A stretch of DNA of 64,000 nt from Natronohydrobacter sp. (GTDB taxonomy: Bacteria; Pseudomonadota; Alphaproteobacteria; Rhodobacterales; Rhodobacteraceae). Under the pieces are notes generated by a model, which had not been told where the DNA came from, did not search any database, and saw only the letters and a program-made list of their open reading frames with translations. The first letter of the stretch is position 1, and each line of letters begins with the position of its first letter. Where the stretch lies: the NCBI GenBank assembly GCA_030603695.1, contig JAUVXF010000014.1, positions 22,349 through 86,348 on the forward strand, read 5' to 3'. The translations under genes were made by a program, and so were the position numbers. This document shows, one piece after another, positions 1 through 10,101 of the stretch.

Positions 1-179
1 TGAAAGCGCCGGTTTTTGCGCTGATCATCGGTGTGATTGGCTGTCATGCGGGCATGGGGGTTGGTGGCAATGCCGAAAGCCTTGGGCGGCAAACATCATC
101 GGCCGTGGTGCGCGCAATTTTTGCGGTGATCGTGGCAGATGCGCTGTTTTCTGTGTTCTTTGCGATGATGGATATCTGA
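1..179 (+). CDS. mlaE: MlaE-type ABC transporter permease, C-terminal end (partial)
   Basis: An open frame enters from the left edge and gives 58 residues up to the stop at 177-179. It reads as the last membrane segments of an MlaE family permease, with the family-typical GVGGNAESLGRQTSSAVV stretch followed by a hydrophobic helix (VRAIFAVIVADALFSVFF). MlaE is the inner-membrane subunit of the transporter that moves phospholipids between the inner and outer membranes. The stop overlaps the start of the ATPase gene by one base, so the two are translationally coupled. The 5' part lies outside the window. Confidence 0.85.
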   Translation, partial: KAPVFALIIGVIGCHAGMGVGGNAESLGRQTSSAVVRAIFAVIVADALFSVFFAMMDI

Positions 180-958
180 TGGCGGGGGATGTTGTCATAT
201 CGCTGCGCGGCATTCGTAACCAGTTCGGGCCACATCTGGTGCATGAAAACCTTGATCTGGATCTGTATCGGGGCGAGGTGCTGGGCGTTGTCGGTGGCTC
301 TGGCACAGGCAAATCTGTGCTGCTGCGCTGCATTGCGGGGCTGCGCCCGCCGCAGGCCGGGCAGATTACGATATTCGGCCAAGACGCGCTGCACTGTTCC
401 GAGGCAGAGCGGCGCGAGATTGATGCGCGTATGGGCGTGATGTTTCAGGATGGCGCGCTGTTTTCCAGCCTGACTGTGCGCGAGAATGTGGAAGTGCCGC
501 TGCGCGGTATTCGCGGGCTGGATGCGGGGTTGCGCCGCGAATTGGCCGATCTGAAAATCTCCATGTCCGGGTTGCCCTATGCGGCGGGTGACAAATACCC
601 GTCCGAATTGTCGGGGGGCATGCGCAAGCGCGCGGGCCTTGCCCGCGCCTTGGCGCTGGACCCTGAAATCGTGTTTCTGGACGAACCCACCGCCGGGCTA
701 GACCCGATTGGCGCCGCCGCCTTTGACACTTTGATCCGCGCCTTGTCCGAGACATTGGGCCTGACTGTCTTTCTTGTCACCCATGATCTTGACACATTGC
801 ACGCGACATGTGACCGCATCGCAGTGCTTGCCGAAAAGCGTGTGATGTATACGGGCACGATGGCGGATATGCTTCATGTCGAACACCCTTGGGTGCATGA
901 GTATTTCCACGGCCCGCGTGCGCGTGCTGCGCTAGACAGTTTGGAAAGGACAGCCTGA
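179..958 (+). CDS. mlaF: MlaF-type ABC transporter ATP-binding protein
   Basis: A 259-residue nucleotide-binding subunit energising the Mla/MCE lipid transporter on the cytoplasmic face. Walker A GGSGTGKS is at residues 39-46, the Q-loop Q at 90, the signature LSGGM at 144-148, Walker B VFLDEP near 165-170 and the switch His at about 202. LSGGMRKR is the usual form in the MlaF group. The start overlaps the permease stop, and the stop is three bases before the MCE gene, so the genes form one operon. Family assignment is firm; the exact lipid substrate and direction of transport are not visible from sequence. Confidence 0.95.
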   Translation: MAGDVVISLRGIRNQFGPHLVHENLDLDLYRGEVLGVVGGSGTGKSVLLRCIAGLRPPQAGQITIFGQDALHCSEAERREIDARMGVMFQDGALFSSLTVRENVEVPLRGIRGLDAGLRRELADLKISMSGLPYAAGDKYPSELSGGMRKRAGLARALALDPEIVFLDEPTAGLDPIGAAAFDTLIRALSETLGLTVFLVTHDLDTLHATCDRIAVLAEKRVMYTGTMADMLHVEHPWVHEYFHGPRARAALDSLERTA

Positions 959-961
959 GCG

Positions 962-2674
962 ATGGAAACACGCGCAAATTATGTTTTGATCGGTATCTTT
1001 GCCGCGCTGGGCTTTCTGGGGGTGCTGGGCTTTTTTCTGGCCTTTGGCAAGTTCCAGTTGGATCGCCAATTTGCTTATTACGAGGTGCGCTTTGAGAGTG
1101 TTGCGGGGCTGTCGCGGGCCTCTGATGTGCGGTTTGCCGGGCTGTTGGTGGGGCAGGTGGTGGAAGTTCAGCTTGCGCCCGAAGGCGATGGCACAGTCTT
1201 GGTGCGGCTGGAGGTGGATCGCGCCACCCCTGTGCGCGCGGATTCCATTGCCACTGTGGACAGTTCCGGCATCACAGGCGTTTCCTTCGTGGCCATATCG
1301 CCGGGCACGCCCGAAGCCATGCTGATCAATGACCGCTCTGATGCGCCGCGGCTGGAGGCCGGGCGTTCCACCATCCAATCCCTGACCGAAGGCGCGCCGC
1401 GTATCATGGATGAAACCCTGCGCGTGCTGGAGCAGGTAAACCGGCTGCTGGGCGATGAAAATCAGGTAAAAGTGGCAAATATCCTGACCAATGTCGAACA
1501 ATCCTCTGGAGAATTGTCGCGCGCTCTGGATAATTTTTCGGCCTTCACAGATACGATCGCCGCTGCGACTGATACGTTTGCCGAGTTCAGCAATAATTTG
1601 TCACCCATTCTGTTGCAGGCCGAAAAGACAGTGGAAAGCCTGCAATTTGCCGTTGATGAATTCGCACTTCTTGCAACGGAAGCGCGCATCACCTTTGAAA
1701 CCGGAACCGAGACTTTGCAGAATGTGGATGCCTTTATCGAAGATGATCTGACAGGCATGGTGGCCGATCTGCGCCGCGCTGCCGATCAGGTGGGCGCAGA
1801 GATAGAGGCTTTCTCGCAAGAAGCGCAGGCGATGTTTACTGAATTCTCGCGCACGGGGGCCGCGGCAACCGAACGTCTGGTGGCCCTTGATCCCGCCCTT
1901 GCCCGGCTGGAGCCGCTTTTGGCGCGCGCCGATACCACCTTTGAAACCGTAGAGCGTATGGCCGCCAATGTGGATGCGCTGGTGGTGGGTGATGGTGCGG
2001 CACTGGTGGCCGAGGCCCGCGAGATGGTGCGGATGGCGCGCGATGCCACCGCCGCGATTGCAACTGTGGCTGAAACCGATCTGCCCTTGATCATGGCGGA
2101 TGTCCGTGCGGCCACGGGCGATATTCGCGCCGTTGTCGCCACTGTGGGCGAGGATCTGGCGCTTGTATCTGGCCGGGTGGAAGAGCTAAGCGCGGGGGGG
2201 CTGCGCACACTGGATCAGGTGACGGAAACCTTTGCCAATGCCAATGTCACACTGGGCGCGATCAATCGCGCGCTGGAAACCAGCGAAGGCGCGATTGCTG
2301 CCGCAGAGCGCGCCTTTGATGGCGCCGACCGCGTGATAAATGAAGAGATTGGCCAGATCACGGCGGATTTGCGCGATGTGCTGGCCCGTTTGGGGCAAGC
2401 GGTGGATGCGGTTTCAGAAGATATTCCCGAAGTGACAGCCGATTTGCGCCGCACTGCGGAAAGTGCCGCGCGCGCCTTTGATGATCTGGGGCAGATGGTG
2501 CGCGACAGTTCTGGCCCGGTGCGGGATTTCACCACTGCTGGCCTGCCCAATATCACCCAGCTTGCGCGCGAAACGCGCGGGCTGATTGGCAATCTGGATC
2601 GGCTTACCCGCCAGATCGAACGTGATCCCGCGCGTTTCCTGCTTAATCGCCAGACACCGGAGTTCAGAAGATGA
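962..2674 (+). CDS. mlaD: MlaD/MCE domain protein, long helical form
   Basis: A 570-residue substrate-binding component of the lipid transporter. One transmembrane helix (about residues 7-29) is followed by a single MCE domain (about 38-120, with SRASDVRFAGLLVGQV). A very long Ala/Glu/Asp-rich, mostly helical segment follows, containing many repeats of the type VxADLRxA to the C terminus. E. coli MlaD is only about 180 residues; the long helical tail resembles PqiB/YebT or mycobacterial Mce architecture, in which it can build a periplasm-spanning tube. The gene follows the ATPase by three bases and overlaps the lipoprotein gene by four. Confidence 0.92.
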   Translation: METRANYVLIGIFAALGFLGVLGFFLAFGKFQLDRQFAYYEVRFESVAGLSRASDVRFAGLLVGQVVEVQLAPEGDGTVLVRLEVDRATPVRADSIATVDSSGITGVSFVAISPGTPEAMLINDRSDAPRLEAGRSTIQSLTEGAPRIMDETLRVLEQVNRLLGDENQVKVANILTNVEQSSGELSRALDNFSAFTDTIAAATDTFAEFSNNLSPILLQAEKTVESLQFAVDEFALLATEARITFETGTETLQNVDAFIEDDLTGMVADLRRAADQVGAEIEAFSQEAQAMFTEFSRTGAAATERLVALDPALARLEPLLARADTTFETVERMAANVDALVVGDGAALVAEAREMVRMARDATAAIATVAETDLPLIMADVRAATGDIRAVVATVGEDLALVSGRVEELSAGGLRTLDQVTETFANANVTLGAINRALETSEGAIAAAERAFDGADRVINEEIGQITADLRDVLARLGQAVDAVSEDIPEVTADLRRTAESAARAFDDLGQMVRDSSGPVRDFTTAGLPNITQLARETRGLIGNLDRLTRQIERDPARFLLNRQTPEFRR

Positions 2675-3309
2675 TCCTGCCACGCCGTTTTTTTCTGCTT
2701 GGGGCCAGTGCCCTGCCGCTCTTGACGGGCTGTGGCGCGATTTCCGCGCTCAATGAGGCAACCACCGCGCTGGATGCGTTTGAACTGCGCGCGCCTGATC
2801 TGCCACAAGCGGGCCGCACCCTGCCGCGCGGCCTGAGCATAGAGCCGCCCAGCACTTCTGGTGCGCTGGAAAGCGACCGCATTCTGATCAAGCCCAATGC
2901 CGTGCAATCGCTCTATCTGCCCGGTGCGCGCTGGTCGGACAAGGCGCCGCTCATGTTCCAGACTGTGATGTTGCGCGCGTTCGAGGATACGGGCGCGCTG
3001 TCCTATGTCGGGCGCAGGCCCCTTGGTGGGGTGGGCGATGTGGCGCTGATTTCGGAAATCACCGATTTTCAGGCCGAACTTGGGCCAGATGGGCGCAGCG
3101 CCACAACCCGTATCCGGCTGACCGCGCGCATGGTGCGCGAGGCCGATGCCCGCGTTCTTGCGCGCCGCAGCTTCGAGGCTTTGGCCCCCGCCCAAAGCAC
3201 AGATACGCTGGAAATTGTGCAGGCGTTCAACATGGCCTCTGACGCGGTGCTGAATGACCTTGTGCGCTGGGGGTTGGATGTGATGGGTCTGCGTTTGCCG
3301 CAGGTGTAA
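2671..3309 (+). CDS. ABC-type transport auxiliary lipoprotein (PqiC-like)
   Basis: A 212-residue lipoprotein. The N terminus has Arg residues, a hydrophobic core and a lipobox ending LLTGC with the acylated Cys at 21. The body fits the ABC_trans_aux/PqiC family, found as the last gene of MCE operons and thought to sit at the outer membrane opposite the MCE barrel. The start overlaps the MCE stop by four bases (ATGA). The role is inferred from family and position, with no catalytic residues expected. Confidence 0.85.
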   Translation: MILPRRFFLLGASALPLLTGCGAISALNEATTALDAFELRAPDLPQAGRTLPRGLSIEPPSTSGALESDRILIKPNAVQSLYLPGARWSDKAPLMFQTVMLRAFEDTGALSYVGRRPLGGVGDVALISEITDFQAELGPDGRSATTRIRLTARMVREADARVLARRSFEALAPAQSTDTLEIVQAFNMASDAVLNDLVRWGLDVMGLRLPQV

Positions 3310-3351
3310 CCCTGCGTAAGGTGTTTTTGAAGACTTGTTGAAAGGCACATT

Positions 3352-3930
3352 GTGCTGCGCCGTTTATATGATTGGACTTTATCGCTTGCGAGCCACCCCC
3401 ACGCGCTCTGGGCATTGGCCTTTGTGGCCTTCATCGAAAGCTCTGTCTTTCCGATCCCGCCGGATGTGCTGATGGTTGCCATGATCGTCGCGCGCCCGTC
3501 GCGCGCCTTTGTGATTGCGGCTGTGGCCACGCTGGCCTCTGTCGCGGGGGGGCTGGCAGGGTATTGGATTGGCTATAGTGCATTTGAAACACTGGGCCGC
3601 CCGGTTTTGGAATTTTACGGCAAGGATGCCCATTTTGCAGAATTTCAGGCCCGTTATAACGATTGGGGCGCTTGGGCGGTGTTGATCGCGGGTGTAACGC
3701 CCTTTCCCTATAAGGTGATTACAATTCTGTCTGGGGTTACTGCGCTATCGCTGCCAGTGTTCATAGCCGCCTCTTTTGTGGCGCGGGCTTTGCGGTTTTT
3801 TATTGTGGCCGCGCTGTTGTGGAAATTTGGCGCACCCATTCGTGATTTCATCGAAGCGCGACTGGGGCTTGTCTTTTCCCTGTTCATGGCGTTGCTGTTG
3901 GGCGGGTTTTTGGTAGTGAGGTATCTATGA
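3352..3930 (+). CDS. DedA/YqaA family (SNARE-associated) membrane protein
   Basis: A 192-residue integral membrane protein starting at GTG. It has several hydrophobic segments and the family features ESSVFPIPPDVLM near residues 28-40 and a later GVTPFPYK motif near residue 120, which match the re-entrant loops of the YqaA branch of the DedA/VTT superfamily. Some superfamily members flip phospholipids; the substrate here is unknown. The stop overlaps dsbB by four bases, so both are probably cotranscribed. Confidence 0.85.
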   Translation: MLRRLYDWTLSLASHPHALWALAFVAFIESSVFPIPPDVLMVAMIVARPSRAFVIAAVATLASVAGGLAGYWIGYSAFETLGRPVLEFYGKDAHFAEFQARYNDWGAWAVLIAGVTPFPYKVITILSGVTALSLPVFIAASFVARALRFFIVAALLWKFGAPIRDFIEARLGLVFSLFMALLLGGFLVVRYL

Positions 3931-4391
3931 CGCGCAAACAGATGCAGGTTTTGGCGCTGGTAGGGTCTGTCGGCCTGTTGCTGGGGGCACTGGCCTTTGA
4001 ATATATTGGCGGAATGGCCCCGTGTGCGCTGTGCATCTGGCAGCGCTGGCCGCATGTGCTGGCGCTGCTGGGCGTGGGCGGGCTGGCCGTGGCAAGCCCG
4101 GTATTCCCCCTGATCGGGGCCATGGGCGCGGCAACGTCCGGCGGAATTGGCGTTTATCACACAGGGGTAGAGCGTGGCTGGTGGCCGGGGCCATCCAGTT
4201 GCAGCGCGGGGGGCAATCTGTCGGGCCTGACGCCGGAAGAATTGCTGGCGCAGATCATGGCCGCGCCTGTGGTGCGCTGTGACGATGTGGCATGGGAAAT
4301 GCTGGGCCTGTCCATGGCCAGCTGGAACGCTGTCGCCTCTTTCACGATTGCCGCGCTGTGGCTGGCCAGCTTGCGTAGCGGGCGGGCGTAA
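3927..4391 (+). CDS. dsbB: Disulfide bond formation protein B
   Basis: A 154-residue inner-membrane quinone reductase that reoxidises DsbA. The four essential cysteines are visible: a CxxC pair in APCALCIWQRWPH (about residues 32-35) and a periplasmic pair formed by the Cys in PSSCSAGGNLSG and the one in VVRCDDVAW. Four membrane helices are predicted. The gene follows the YqaA-like gene with a four-base overlap. There is no dsbA in the window. Confidence 0.93.
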   Translation: MTRKQMQVLALVGSVGLLLGALAFEYIGGMAPCALCIWQRWPHVLALLGVGGLAVASPVFPLIGAMGAATSGGIGVYHTGVERGWWPGPSSCSAGGNLSGLTPEELLAQIMAAPVVRCDDVAWEMLGLSMASWNAVASFTIAALWLASLRSGRA

Positions 4392-4474
4392 GGGTTCGTT
4401 GGCCCATATCGCGGCGGCCATGGGGCTTGGCGGGGGGGCTATGTGAGAACAGGCCGCAGGTGGAAAACGGCACC

Positions 4475-4507
4475 AAGCGCAAGCCGCCGCGCCGCGCGCT
4501 TGCGCTT
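4475..4507. terminator. Inverted repeat between convergent genes
   Basis: A perfect 10-bp inverted repeat, AAGCGCAAGC at 4475-4484 and GCTTGCGCTT at 4498-4507, separated by 13 bases. It lies between the ends of dsbB and the convergent gene at 4535. No T-run follows on either strand, so this is at best a weak bidirectional terminator. Confidence 0.45.
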
Positions 4508-4534
4508 GCCCGCCAGCCGCTTTGCTGCATTTCC

Positions 4535-4894
4535 TTACACATCTTGGCCAGCCGCGCCGAAAACCGCGTGCAACTGGCTTGCGTGAAACGCTGCCGCTTC
4601 TGGCCCCGTTCCCAGCCCCGTCTCTGGCCCGTCATATAGCCCCAAATCGCGCGCAACCATGAAATAGCCCCTCGCGGGCAACCCGCCGGATGTGCGGCCC
4701 AGAACAACAGACGCGCGCAGGGGCTGGCCCTTGCGCGCGTCCTCAACCATCAGTGTTTCCAGCATGGCGGTAAGCCGTGCAATCCGCCCTGCCCCTTCCA
4801 GCCCAATCTGGGCAGCAAGCGCGCCATAGGTGGTGCATTGGCCCTTTGCGGCCAGATCATCCAGCGCGGCAATCACCCGCGCCAGATCACTCAT
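4535..4894 (-). CDS. Conserved hypothetical protein with winged-helix-like N terminus
   Basis: A 119-residue protein whose start overlaps the gyrA stop by four bases, so it is probably translated from the gyrA message. The N-terminal part ([22 protein letters not shown], read in two pieces) resembles the DNA-binding winged helix of alkyltransferase-like proteins, but the PCHR active-site motif is absent. A second conserved-looking block is [16 protein letters not shown] near residues 63-78. I do not recognise a characterised family. DNA binding would be an inference only. Confidence 0.6.
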   Translation of the reverse strand: MSDLARVIAALDDLAAKGQCTTYGALAAQIGLEGAGRIARLTAMLETLMVEDARKGQPLRASVVLGRTSGGLPARGYFMVARDLGLYDGPETGLGTGPEAAAFHASQLHAVFGAAGQDV

Positions 4895-7611
4895 GCGTCC
4901 TCGCCATCCTCTTCGCCCGTTTCGGCAACACGCGCCACGGAGACAACCTTTTCCCCGTTCGAGGTGTTGAACACCCGCACCCCGCCCGCAGAACGCGAGC
5001 GGAAGGAAATCCCTTCCACCGGCACGCGGATGGATTGGCCCTTGGAGGTGGCAAGCATCACCTGATCGGACATTTCTACCGGGAAGCAGGCCACCAGCGC
5101 ACCGCCGCGCATGGCGCGATCCATGGCCGCCACGCCCATACCCCCACGGCCCCGCACAGGGTAATTGTGGCTGGATGACAGTTTGCCCATGCCGGCCTCT
5201 GTGATTGTCAGGATCAAATCCTCACAAGCCGACATTTCGGCATAGCGCTCTGGCGAAAGCGCGCCCTCTGCGGCGTCTTCCTCGTCCTCGCCGTCATCTT
5301 CTGTCACGCCTGCCATGGCGCGGCGCATTTTCAGATAGGTTGCGCGCTCTTCCGGGGTGGCCTCGAAATGGCGGATCACGGCCATGGACACAACGCTGTC
5401 GCCATCGCCCAGCCGCACACCGCGCACGCCCGTGGAATCGCGGCCCTTGAACACCCGCACATCTGTGGTGCGGAAGCGGATTGCGCGGCCAGAGGCGGTG
5501 ACAAGCATGACATCATCCCCCTCATCACAGATGCGCGCATTCACAAGGCTGACATCCTCTGGCAGCTTCATGGCGATTTTGCCATTGCGCATGACATTGG
5601 TGAAATCCGACAGCGCATTGCGCCGCACATCCCCCGCAGATGTGGCAAAGATGATTTGCAGATTGTCCCATTCTTCTTCCGGGCGTTCCACAGGCATGAT
5701 GGCGGCAATGCTGACGCCGGGGGTAATGGGCAGGATATTGACCATTGCCTTGCCGCGCGCATTGCGCCCGGCAAGCGGCAGACGCCATGTTTTCAGCTTA
5801 TAGACCATGCCATCGGTGGTGAAGAACAACAGCTGCGTATGGGTATTGGCCACGAATAGCTGGGTGACGACATCATCATCCTTGGTGGACATGCCCGACA
5901 GCCCTTTGCCGCCCCGGCGCTGGGCGCGGAATTCGCCCAAGGGGGTGCGCTTGATATAGCCGCCAGAGGTGATGGTCACGACCATATCCTCGCGCTCTAT
6001 CAGGTCTTCATCATCCAGATCACCGGCCCAATCCACAATCTCTGTGCGGCGTGGCACGGCAAATGCGGCGCGCACCTCTGACAGTTCGGTGCTGATAATT
6101 TCCATCACCCGCACGCGCGAACGCAGGATATCCAGATAATCCTTGATCCTGGCGGCCAGCATTTCCAGCTCGTCCGTCACTTCCTTTACGCCCATGGCTG
6201 TCAGGCGTTGCAGGCGCAATTCCAGAATTGCACGGGCCTGCACTTCAGAGAGGTTATAGGTGCCATCCTCATTCATGGTATGGCTGGGATCATCGATCAG
6301 GCGGATATAGGGCGCGATATCCAGCGCAGGCCAACGCCGGGTCATCAGCTTTTCGCGCGCCTCTGCCGGATCGGCAGAAGCGCGGATTGTCGCCACGATC
6401 TCATCCACATTGGAAACCGCAACTGCCAGACCGCACAGCACATGGCTGCGCTCTCGTGCCTTGTTCAATTCATAGGCCGTGCGCCGCGTGACCACTTCCT
6501 CGCGGAAGCTGATGAAGGCGGTCAGGAAATCGCGCAGCGTCAGTTGCTCTGGTCGCCCGCCATTCAGCGCCAGCATGTTGCACCCAAAAGAGGTTTGCAT
6601 CGGCGTGAAGCGGAACAACTGGTTGAGCACCACATCGGGCGTGGCATCGCGCTTCAACTCTATCACCACACGCACGCCCACGCGGTCGGATTCGTCGGCA
6701 ACAGAGGAAATGCCGTCGATCTTCTTTTCGCGCACGGCATCCGCGATTTTCTCGACCATGGTGGATTTGTTCACCTGATAGGGGATTTCATCCACGATGA
6801 TGGCGAAACGATCCTTGCGCAGTTCCTCGACATGGGTTTTGGCCCGGATCAGAACCGAACCGCGCCCTTCCAGATAGGCTTTGCGCGCGCCAGAGCGGCC
6901 CAGAATCAGCGCGCCTGTGGGGAAGTCGGGCGCGGGCACATATTCCATCAGATCTGTATTTGTCATATCCGGGTTTTCAATCAGTGCCAGCGTGGCATCC
7001 ACCACCTCGCCCAGGTTATGGGGCGGGATATTGGTGGCCATGCCAACGGCAATGCCGCCTGCACCATTGACAAGCATATTGGGAAAGCGCGCGGGCAGAA
7101 CTGTGGGTTCACGGTCGCGCCCATCGTAGTTATCCTGAAAATCGACAGTGTCCTTGTCGATATCGGCCAAGAGGGATGCGGCGGCCTTGTCCATGCGCAC
7201 TTCGGTATAGCGCATGGCGGCGGCATTATCGCCATCCATAGAGCCGAAATTGCCCTGACCATCCAACAGCTTCAACGACATCGAAAACGGCTGCGCCATC
7301 CGCACCAGCGCGTCATAAATCGCGCTATCGCCGTGGGGGTGGTATTTGCCCATCACATCGCCCACAGCGCGGGCGGATTTGCGATAGGGCTTGTCATGGG
7401 TATTGCCGGATTCATACATCGCATAAAGAATGCGCCGATGCACAGGTTTTAAGCCATCGCGCAAATCAGGGATTGCGCGGCTGACAATCACGCTCATGGC
7501 GTAATCCAGATAAGAGCTGCGCATTTCCTGGGTGATGGAAATTGTTGGCCCGCTGGGGGCTGCGGGCGGCATTTCGTCCATGTTTTCAGGGGTTTCCGGG
7601 CTATCGCTCAC
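4891..7611 (-). CDS. gyrA: DNA gyrase subunit A
   Basis: A 906-residue type II topoisomerase subunit that breaks and rejoins DNA to introduce negative supercoils with GyrB. The catalytic Tyr is Y135 ([10 protein letters not shown]). The quinolone-resistance region [10 protein letters not shown] carries Ser96 and Asp100, equivalent to the wild-type E. coli S83 and D87. The GyrA box QRRGGKG, diagnostic of gyrase rather than topoisomerase IV, lies near residue 570. An acidic insert ([13 protein letters not shown]) interrupts the C-terminal beta-pinwheel, as seen in alphaproteobacterial GyrA. The next gene overlaps its stop. Confidence 0.98.
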   Translation of the reverse strand: MSDSPETPENMDEMPPAAPSGPTISITQEMRSSYLDYAMSVIVSRAIPDLRDGLKPVHRRILYAMYESGNTHDKPYRKSARAVGDVMGKYHPHGDSAIYDALVRMAQPFSMSLKLLDGQGNFGSMDGDNAAAMRYTEVRMDKAAASLLADIDKDTVDFQDNYDGRDREPTVLPARFPNMLVNGAGGIAVGMATNIPPHNLGEVVDATLALIENPDMTNTDLMEYVPAPDFPTGALILGRSGARKAYLEGRGSVLIRAKTHVEELRKDRFAIIVDEIPYQVNKSTMVEKIADAVREKKIDGISSVADESDRVGVRVVIELKRDATPDVVLNQLFRFTPMQTSFGCNMLALNGGRPEQLTLRDFLTAFISFREEVVTRRTAYELNKARERSHVLCGLAVAVSNVDEIVATIRASADPAEAREKLMTRRWPALDIAPYIRLIDDPSHTMNEDGTYNLSEVQARAILELRLQRLTAMGVKEVTDELEMLAARIKDYLDILRSRVRVMEIISTELSEVRAAFAVPRRTEIVDWAGDLDDEDLIEREDMVVTITSGGYIKRTPLGEFRAQRRGGKGLSGMSTKDDDVVTQLFVANTHTQLLFFTTDGMVYKLKTWRLPLAGRNARGKAMVNILPITPGVSIAAIMPVERPEEEWDNLQIIFATSAGDVRRNALSDFTNVMRNGKIAMKLPEDVSLVNARICDEGDDVMLVTASGRAIRFRTTDVRVFKGRDSTGVRGVRLGDGDSVVSMAVIRHFEATPEERATYLKMRRAMAGVTEDDGEDEEDAAEGALSPERYAEMSACEDLILTITEAGMGKLSSSHNYPVRGRGGMGVAAMDRAMRGGALVACFPVEMSDQVMLATSKGQSIRVPVEGISFRSRSAGGVRVFNTSNGEKVVSVARVAETGEEDGEDA

Positions 7612-7803
7612 CAGATCCTCGCACGCTTCTCACCCACTCAAGATGTGGTTGGGCGTACCTTATCAGAACCATGATATAGGGTGCAATGCCTGCCCGGCCT
7701 TTCCTTTGGCAGCCAGCGGGTAACAGTGCCAACAGCATGTATTCATTGAAAATTATCTTCCCTCTGGCATGATTCAAGAACCACGAAACCAAAGGGGGCA
7801 TAG

Positions 7804-8103
7804 ATGGAGAAACATCCCGTTGAATTGATGCTGAAGGGCTATGGGCTGACAACAGCGGAAATGACCTACCGCATGCCGGATCACACCCATGTTCTGAACA
7901 CCTATCTTTGGCAAGATTACGATCTGGCGCCAGATTATCCGCGCCTGTTTGAATTTATCGAATTCTGGCACAGCACGATTGAGGGGCCACTTCATTCGGT
8001 GCGCTTTACGCATCGCAAGCAGCTGTCGGCCGGAGAGTGGCGGCATGTTGTGGGCGAATTTGACATTGGCAAATTCACCAAACGCAATTTGCGGCTGCAT
8101 TAG
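7804..8103 (+). CDS. usg: Usg family protein
   Basis: A 99-residue protein of the alphaproteobacterial Usg family, matched by the core LKGYGLTTAEMTYRMPDH, WQDYDLAPDYPRL and EGPLHSVR motifs. The founding member was named for lying upstream of tryptophan biosynthesis genes; its biochemical role is unknown. The gene is divergent from gyrA, with a good Shine–Dalgarno AAAGGGGG before the ATG. No aromatic biosynthesis gene lies nearby here. Confidence 0.88.
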   Translation: MEKHPVELMLKGYGLTTAEMTYRMPDHTHVLNTYLWQDYDLAPDYPRLFEFIEFWHSTIEGPLHSVRFTHRKQLSAGEWRHVVGEFDIGKFTKRNLRLH

Positions 8104-8127
8104 CATTAGCCGCCATCAGCGCTTGGC

Positions 8128-8349
8128 CTATGACGCCGCGCCCAAGGCTTCTTGCAGCACAAAGACCCGAATGGCAGAGGCCAGCCCGATATCACCGCGC
8201 GCGGCGTCTATTTCGGCGGCAAGCTGGTTCAGCGGCATGTCCCGCGCCTGTGCAATGCGCCGAAATTCGCGCCAGAACAGATCTTCCAGCGAAACAGATG
8301 TGCGATGGCCGCGCAATGTCAGCGAGTGTTTGACGGGGCGGCCATTCAT
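8128..8349 (-). CDS. Ribbon-helix-helix domain protein
   Basis: A 73-residue protein with the pattern of the Ribbon-H-H_4 family: a strand KHSLTLRGHRTSVSLED followed by two helices (LFWREFRRIAQARDMPLNQLAAEI). Such proteins are small DNA-binding or arylsulfotransferase-associated regulators. The start overlaps the preceding DUF4169 gene by four bases. This two-gene unit downstream of fumC is common in Rhodobacteraceae. The target sites are unknown. Confidence 0.75.
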   Translation of the reverse strand: MNGRPVKHSLTLRGHRTSVSLEDLFWREFRRIAQARDMPLNQLAAEIDAARGDIGLASAIRVFVLQEALGAAS

Positions 8350-8528
8350 TCTTCGCGCTCGCGCTGATGTGCGTCCAGATGCGCGCGCGCTTTTGTGGCC
8401 TGCGCCTCTTGCATCGCGCGCTCTGCCTTGCTGCGCCCGTGTTTAGCGGCATTGGCATCTGCCAGCTTGCGCGCTTGTGCGCGGCTGGCCTGTTTGCGGG
8501 CAGTGCGAAGGTTGATAATCTGGGTCAT
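8346..8528 (-). CDS. DUF4169 family small basic protein
   Basis: A 60-residue, highly charged, Ala/Arg/Lys-rich helical protein beginning MTQIINLRTARKQ. This fits DUF4169, a family of unknown function in Alphaproteobacteria. The start at 8528 is chosen because the family begins with this sequence; the upstream in-frame extension is Arg/Pro-rich and runs into the fumC terminator. It overlaps the ribbon-helix-helix gene by four bases. Confidence 0.75.
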   Translation of the reverse strand: MTQIINLRTARKQASRAQARKLADANAAKHGRSKAERAMQEAQATKARAHLDAHQREREE

Positions 8529-8567
8529 GCGCAGATGGTAGCGAGGGCAGGGGCGCCAGCGCAACAG

Positions 8568-8595
8568 GAAAACGCGCGCCCCCGAAGGGGCGCGC
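8568..8595 (-). terminator. Rho-independent terminator of fumC
   Basis: On the minus strand, GCGCGCCCC-TTCG-GGGGCGCGC forms a 9-bp perfect stem closed by a C(UUCG)G tetraloop, followed by GTTTTCC. It begins eight bases after the fumC stop and ends before the DUF4169 start, insulating the two transcripts. Confidence 0.85.
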
Positions 8596-8602
8596 AAAAG
8601 CC

Positions 8603-9997
8603 TTAGTCTTTCGGGCCGATCATATCTTCCGGGCGCACAACGCGGTCAAAGGTTTCGGCATCGACAAAGCCCAGCGCAATGGCCTCTTCCTTCAGGGTGG
8701 TGCCGTTTTTATGCGCGGTCTTGGCAACCTTGGTTGCATTGTCATAGCCGATTGTCGGCGCAAGCGCCGTGACCAGCATCAGCGATTCTTTCATCAGCCT
8801 GTCAATGCGTTCGACATTGGCTTGCGTGCCCACCACCATGTTATCGGTGAAGCTGGACGCCGCATCGCCCAAAAGCTGCATGGATTGCAGCACATTATAG
8901 CTCATCATCGGGTTATAGACATTCAACTCGAAATGGCCCTGCGAGCCTGCAAAACCCACTGCGGCATCATTGCCCATGACATGCGCGCACACCATTGTCA
9001 GTGCTTCGGCCTGTGTGGGGTTTACCTTGCCGGGCATGATGGAACTGCCGGGTTCATTTTCCGGCAAGATCAATTCCCCAAGGCCAGAGCGCGGGCCAGA
9101 GCCAAGAAGCCGCATGTCATTGGCAATCTTGAACAGGCTGGCAGCCACGGTTTTCAGCGCGCCAGAGAACATGACCATCGCATCATGCGCGGCCAAAGCC
9201 TCGAACTTGTTGGGGGCGGTGACAAAGGGCAGGTTGGTGATTTCGGCCAGATGGCCCGCCACTTTCACATCCCAGCCCTTGCGGGTGTTCAGCCCTGTGC
9301 CAACGGCGGTGCCGCCCTGTGCCAATTCATAGATATGGGGCAGGCACATATTCACCCGCGCAATCCCCATTTTCACCTGATGGGCATAGCCGCCAAATTC
9401 CTGCCCCAGTGTCAGCGGCGTTGCATCCTGTGTATGGGTGCGGCCAATCTTGATGATATCCTTGAATTCCTCGGATTTCGCAGCCAGTGCGGCATGCAGC
9501 TTGTGCAGCCCCGGCAACAAGACATCGCGCGCCAGCATGGCAATGGCCACATGCATCGCGGTTGGGAATGTATCATTCGAGGATTGGCCCATATTCACAT
9601 GGTCATTTGGGTGAACCGGGTCTTTTGATCCCAGAGTGCCGCCCAAAATCTCTATGGCGCGATTCGAGATCACCTCATTGGCGTTCATGTTGGATTGCGT
9701 GCCAGACCCTGTTTGCCACACAACAAGGGGGAAGTTGTCATCAAACTTGCCCTCGAACACCTCGCGCGCCGCCTGTACCATGGCTGTGCCGCGTGTGCTG
9801 TCCAGCGTGCCCTGTTCCATATTCACCAGCGCGCAGGCCCATTTGATCGCACCAAGCGCACGGATAATGGGCACGGGCTGGCGTTCCCAGCCAATCGGAA
9901 AGTTCAGGATAGAGCGCTGTGTTTGCGCGCCCCAATATTTGTCAGAGGGCACGTCCAGCGGGCCAAAGCTGTCGGTCTCACGGCGGGTAGCGGTCAT
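8603..9997 (-). CDS. fumC: Class II fumarate hydratase
   Basis: A 464-residue heat-stable, iron-independent fumarase interconverting fumarate and malate in the TCA cycle. The superfamily signature [11 protein letters not shown] is near residues 316-326. The active-site-region sequences [27 protein letters not shown] and [16 protein letters not shown] are intact. Length is standard for FumC. It stands alone with its own terminator. A class I fumarase is not in the window. Confidence 0.97.
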   Translation of the reverse strand: MTATRRETDSFGPLDVPSDKYWGAQTQRSILNFPIGWERQPVPIIRALGAIKWACALVNMEQGTLDSTRGTAMVQAAREVFEGKFDDNFPLVVWQTGSGTQSNMNANEVISNRAIEILGGTLGSKDPVHPNDHVNMGQSSNDTFPTAMHVAIAMLARDVLLPGLHKLHAALAAKSEEFKDIIKIGRTHTQDATPLTLGQEFGGYAHQVKMGIARVNMCLPHIYELAQGGTAVGTGLNTRKGWDVKVAGHLAEITNLPFVTAPNKFEALAAHDAMVMFSGALKTVAASLFKIANDMRLLGSGPRSGLGELILPENEPGSSIMPGKVNPTQAEALTMVCAHVMGNDAAVGFAGSQGHFELNVYNPMMSYNVLQSMQLLGDAASSFTDNMVVGTQANVERIDRLMKESLMLVTALAPTIGYDNATKVAKTAHKNGTTLKEEAIALGFVDAETFDRVVRPEDMIGPKD

Positions 9998-10101
9998 GCG
10001 CAGGCTCCTTGCAGCATTTATCTGCCGCTGTCCTTAGCCCGTGACTGTGGTAAAATCAATCGGCATGCCACGGCATACCGAATGCTTGCGCAAGCACCGC
10101 A

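Noticed and set aside
4535..4894. Assignment as O6-methylguanine-DNA methyltransferase
   Set aside because: The TTYGALA stretch is similar, but the PCHR active-site motif and the rest of the domain are missing.
6208..7452. 414-residue plus-strand frame inside gyrA
   Set aside because: It is antisense to gyrA, has a His/Gln/Arg-rich shadow composition and no ribosome-binding site.
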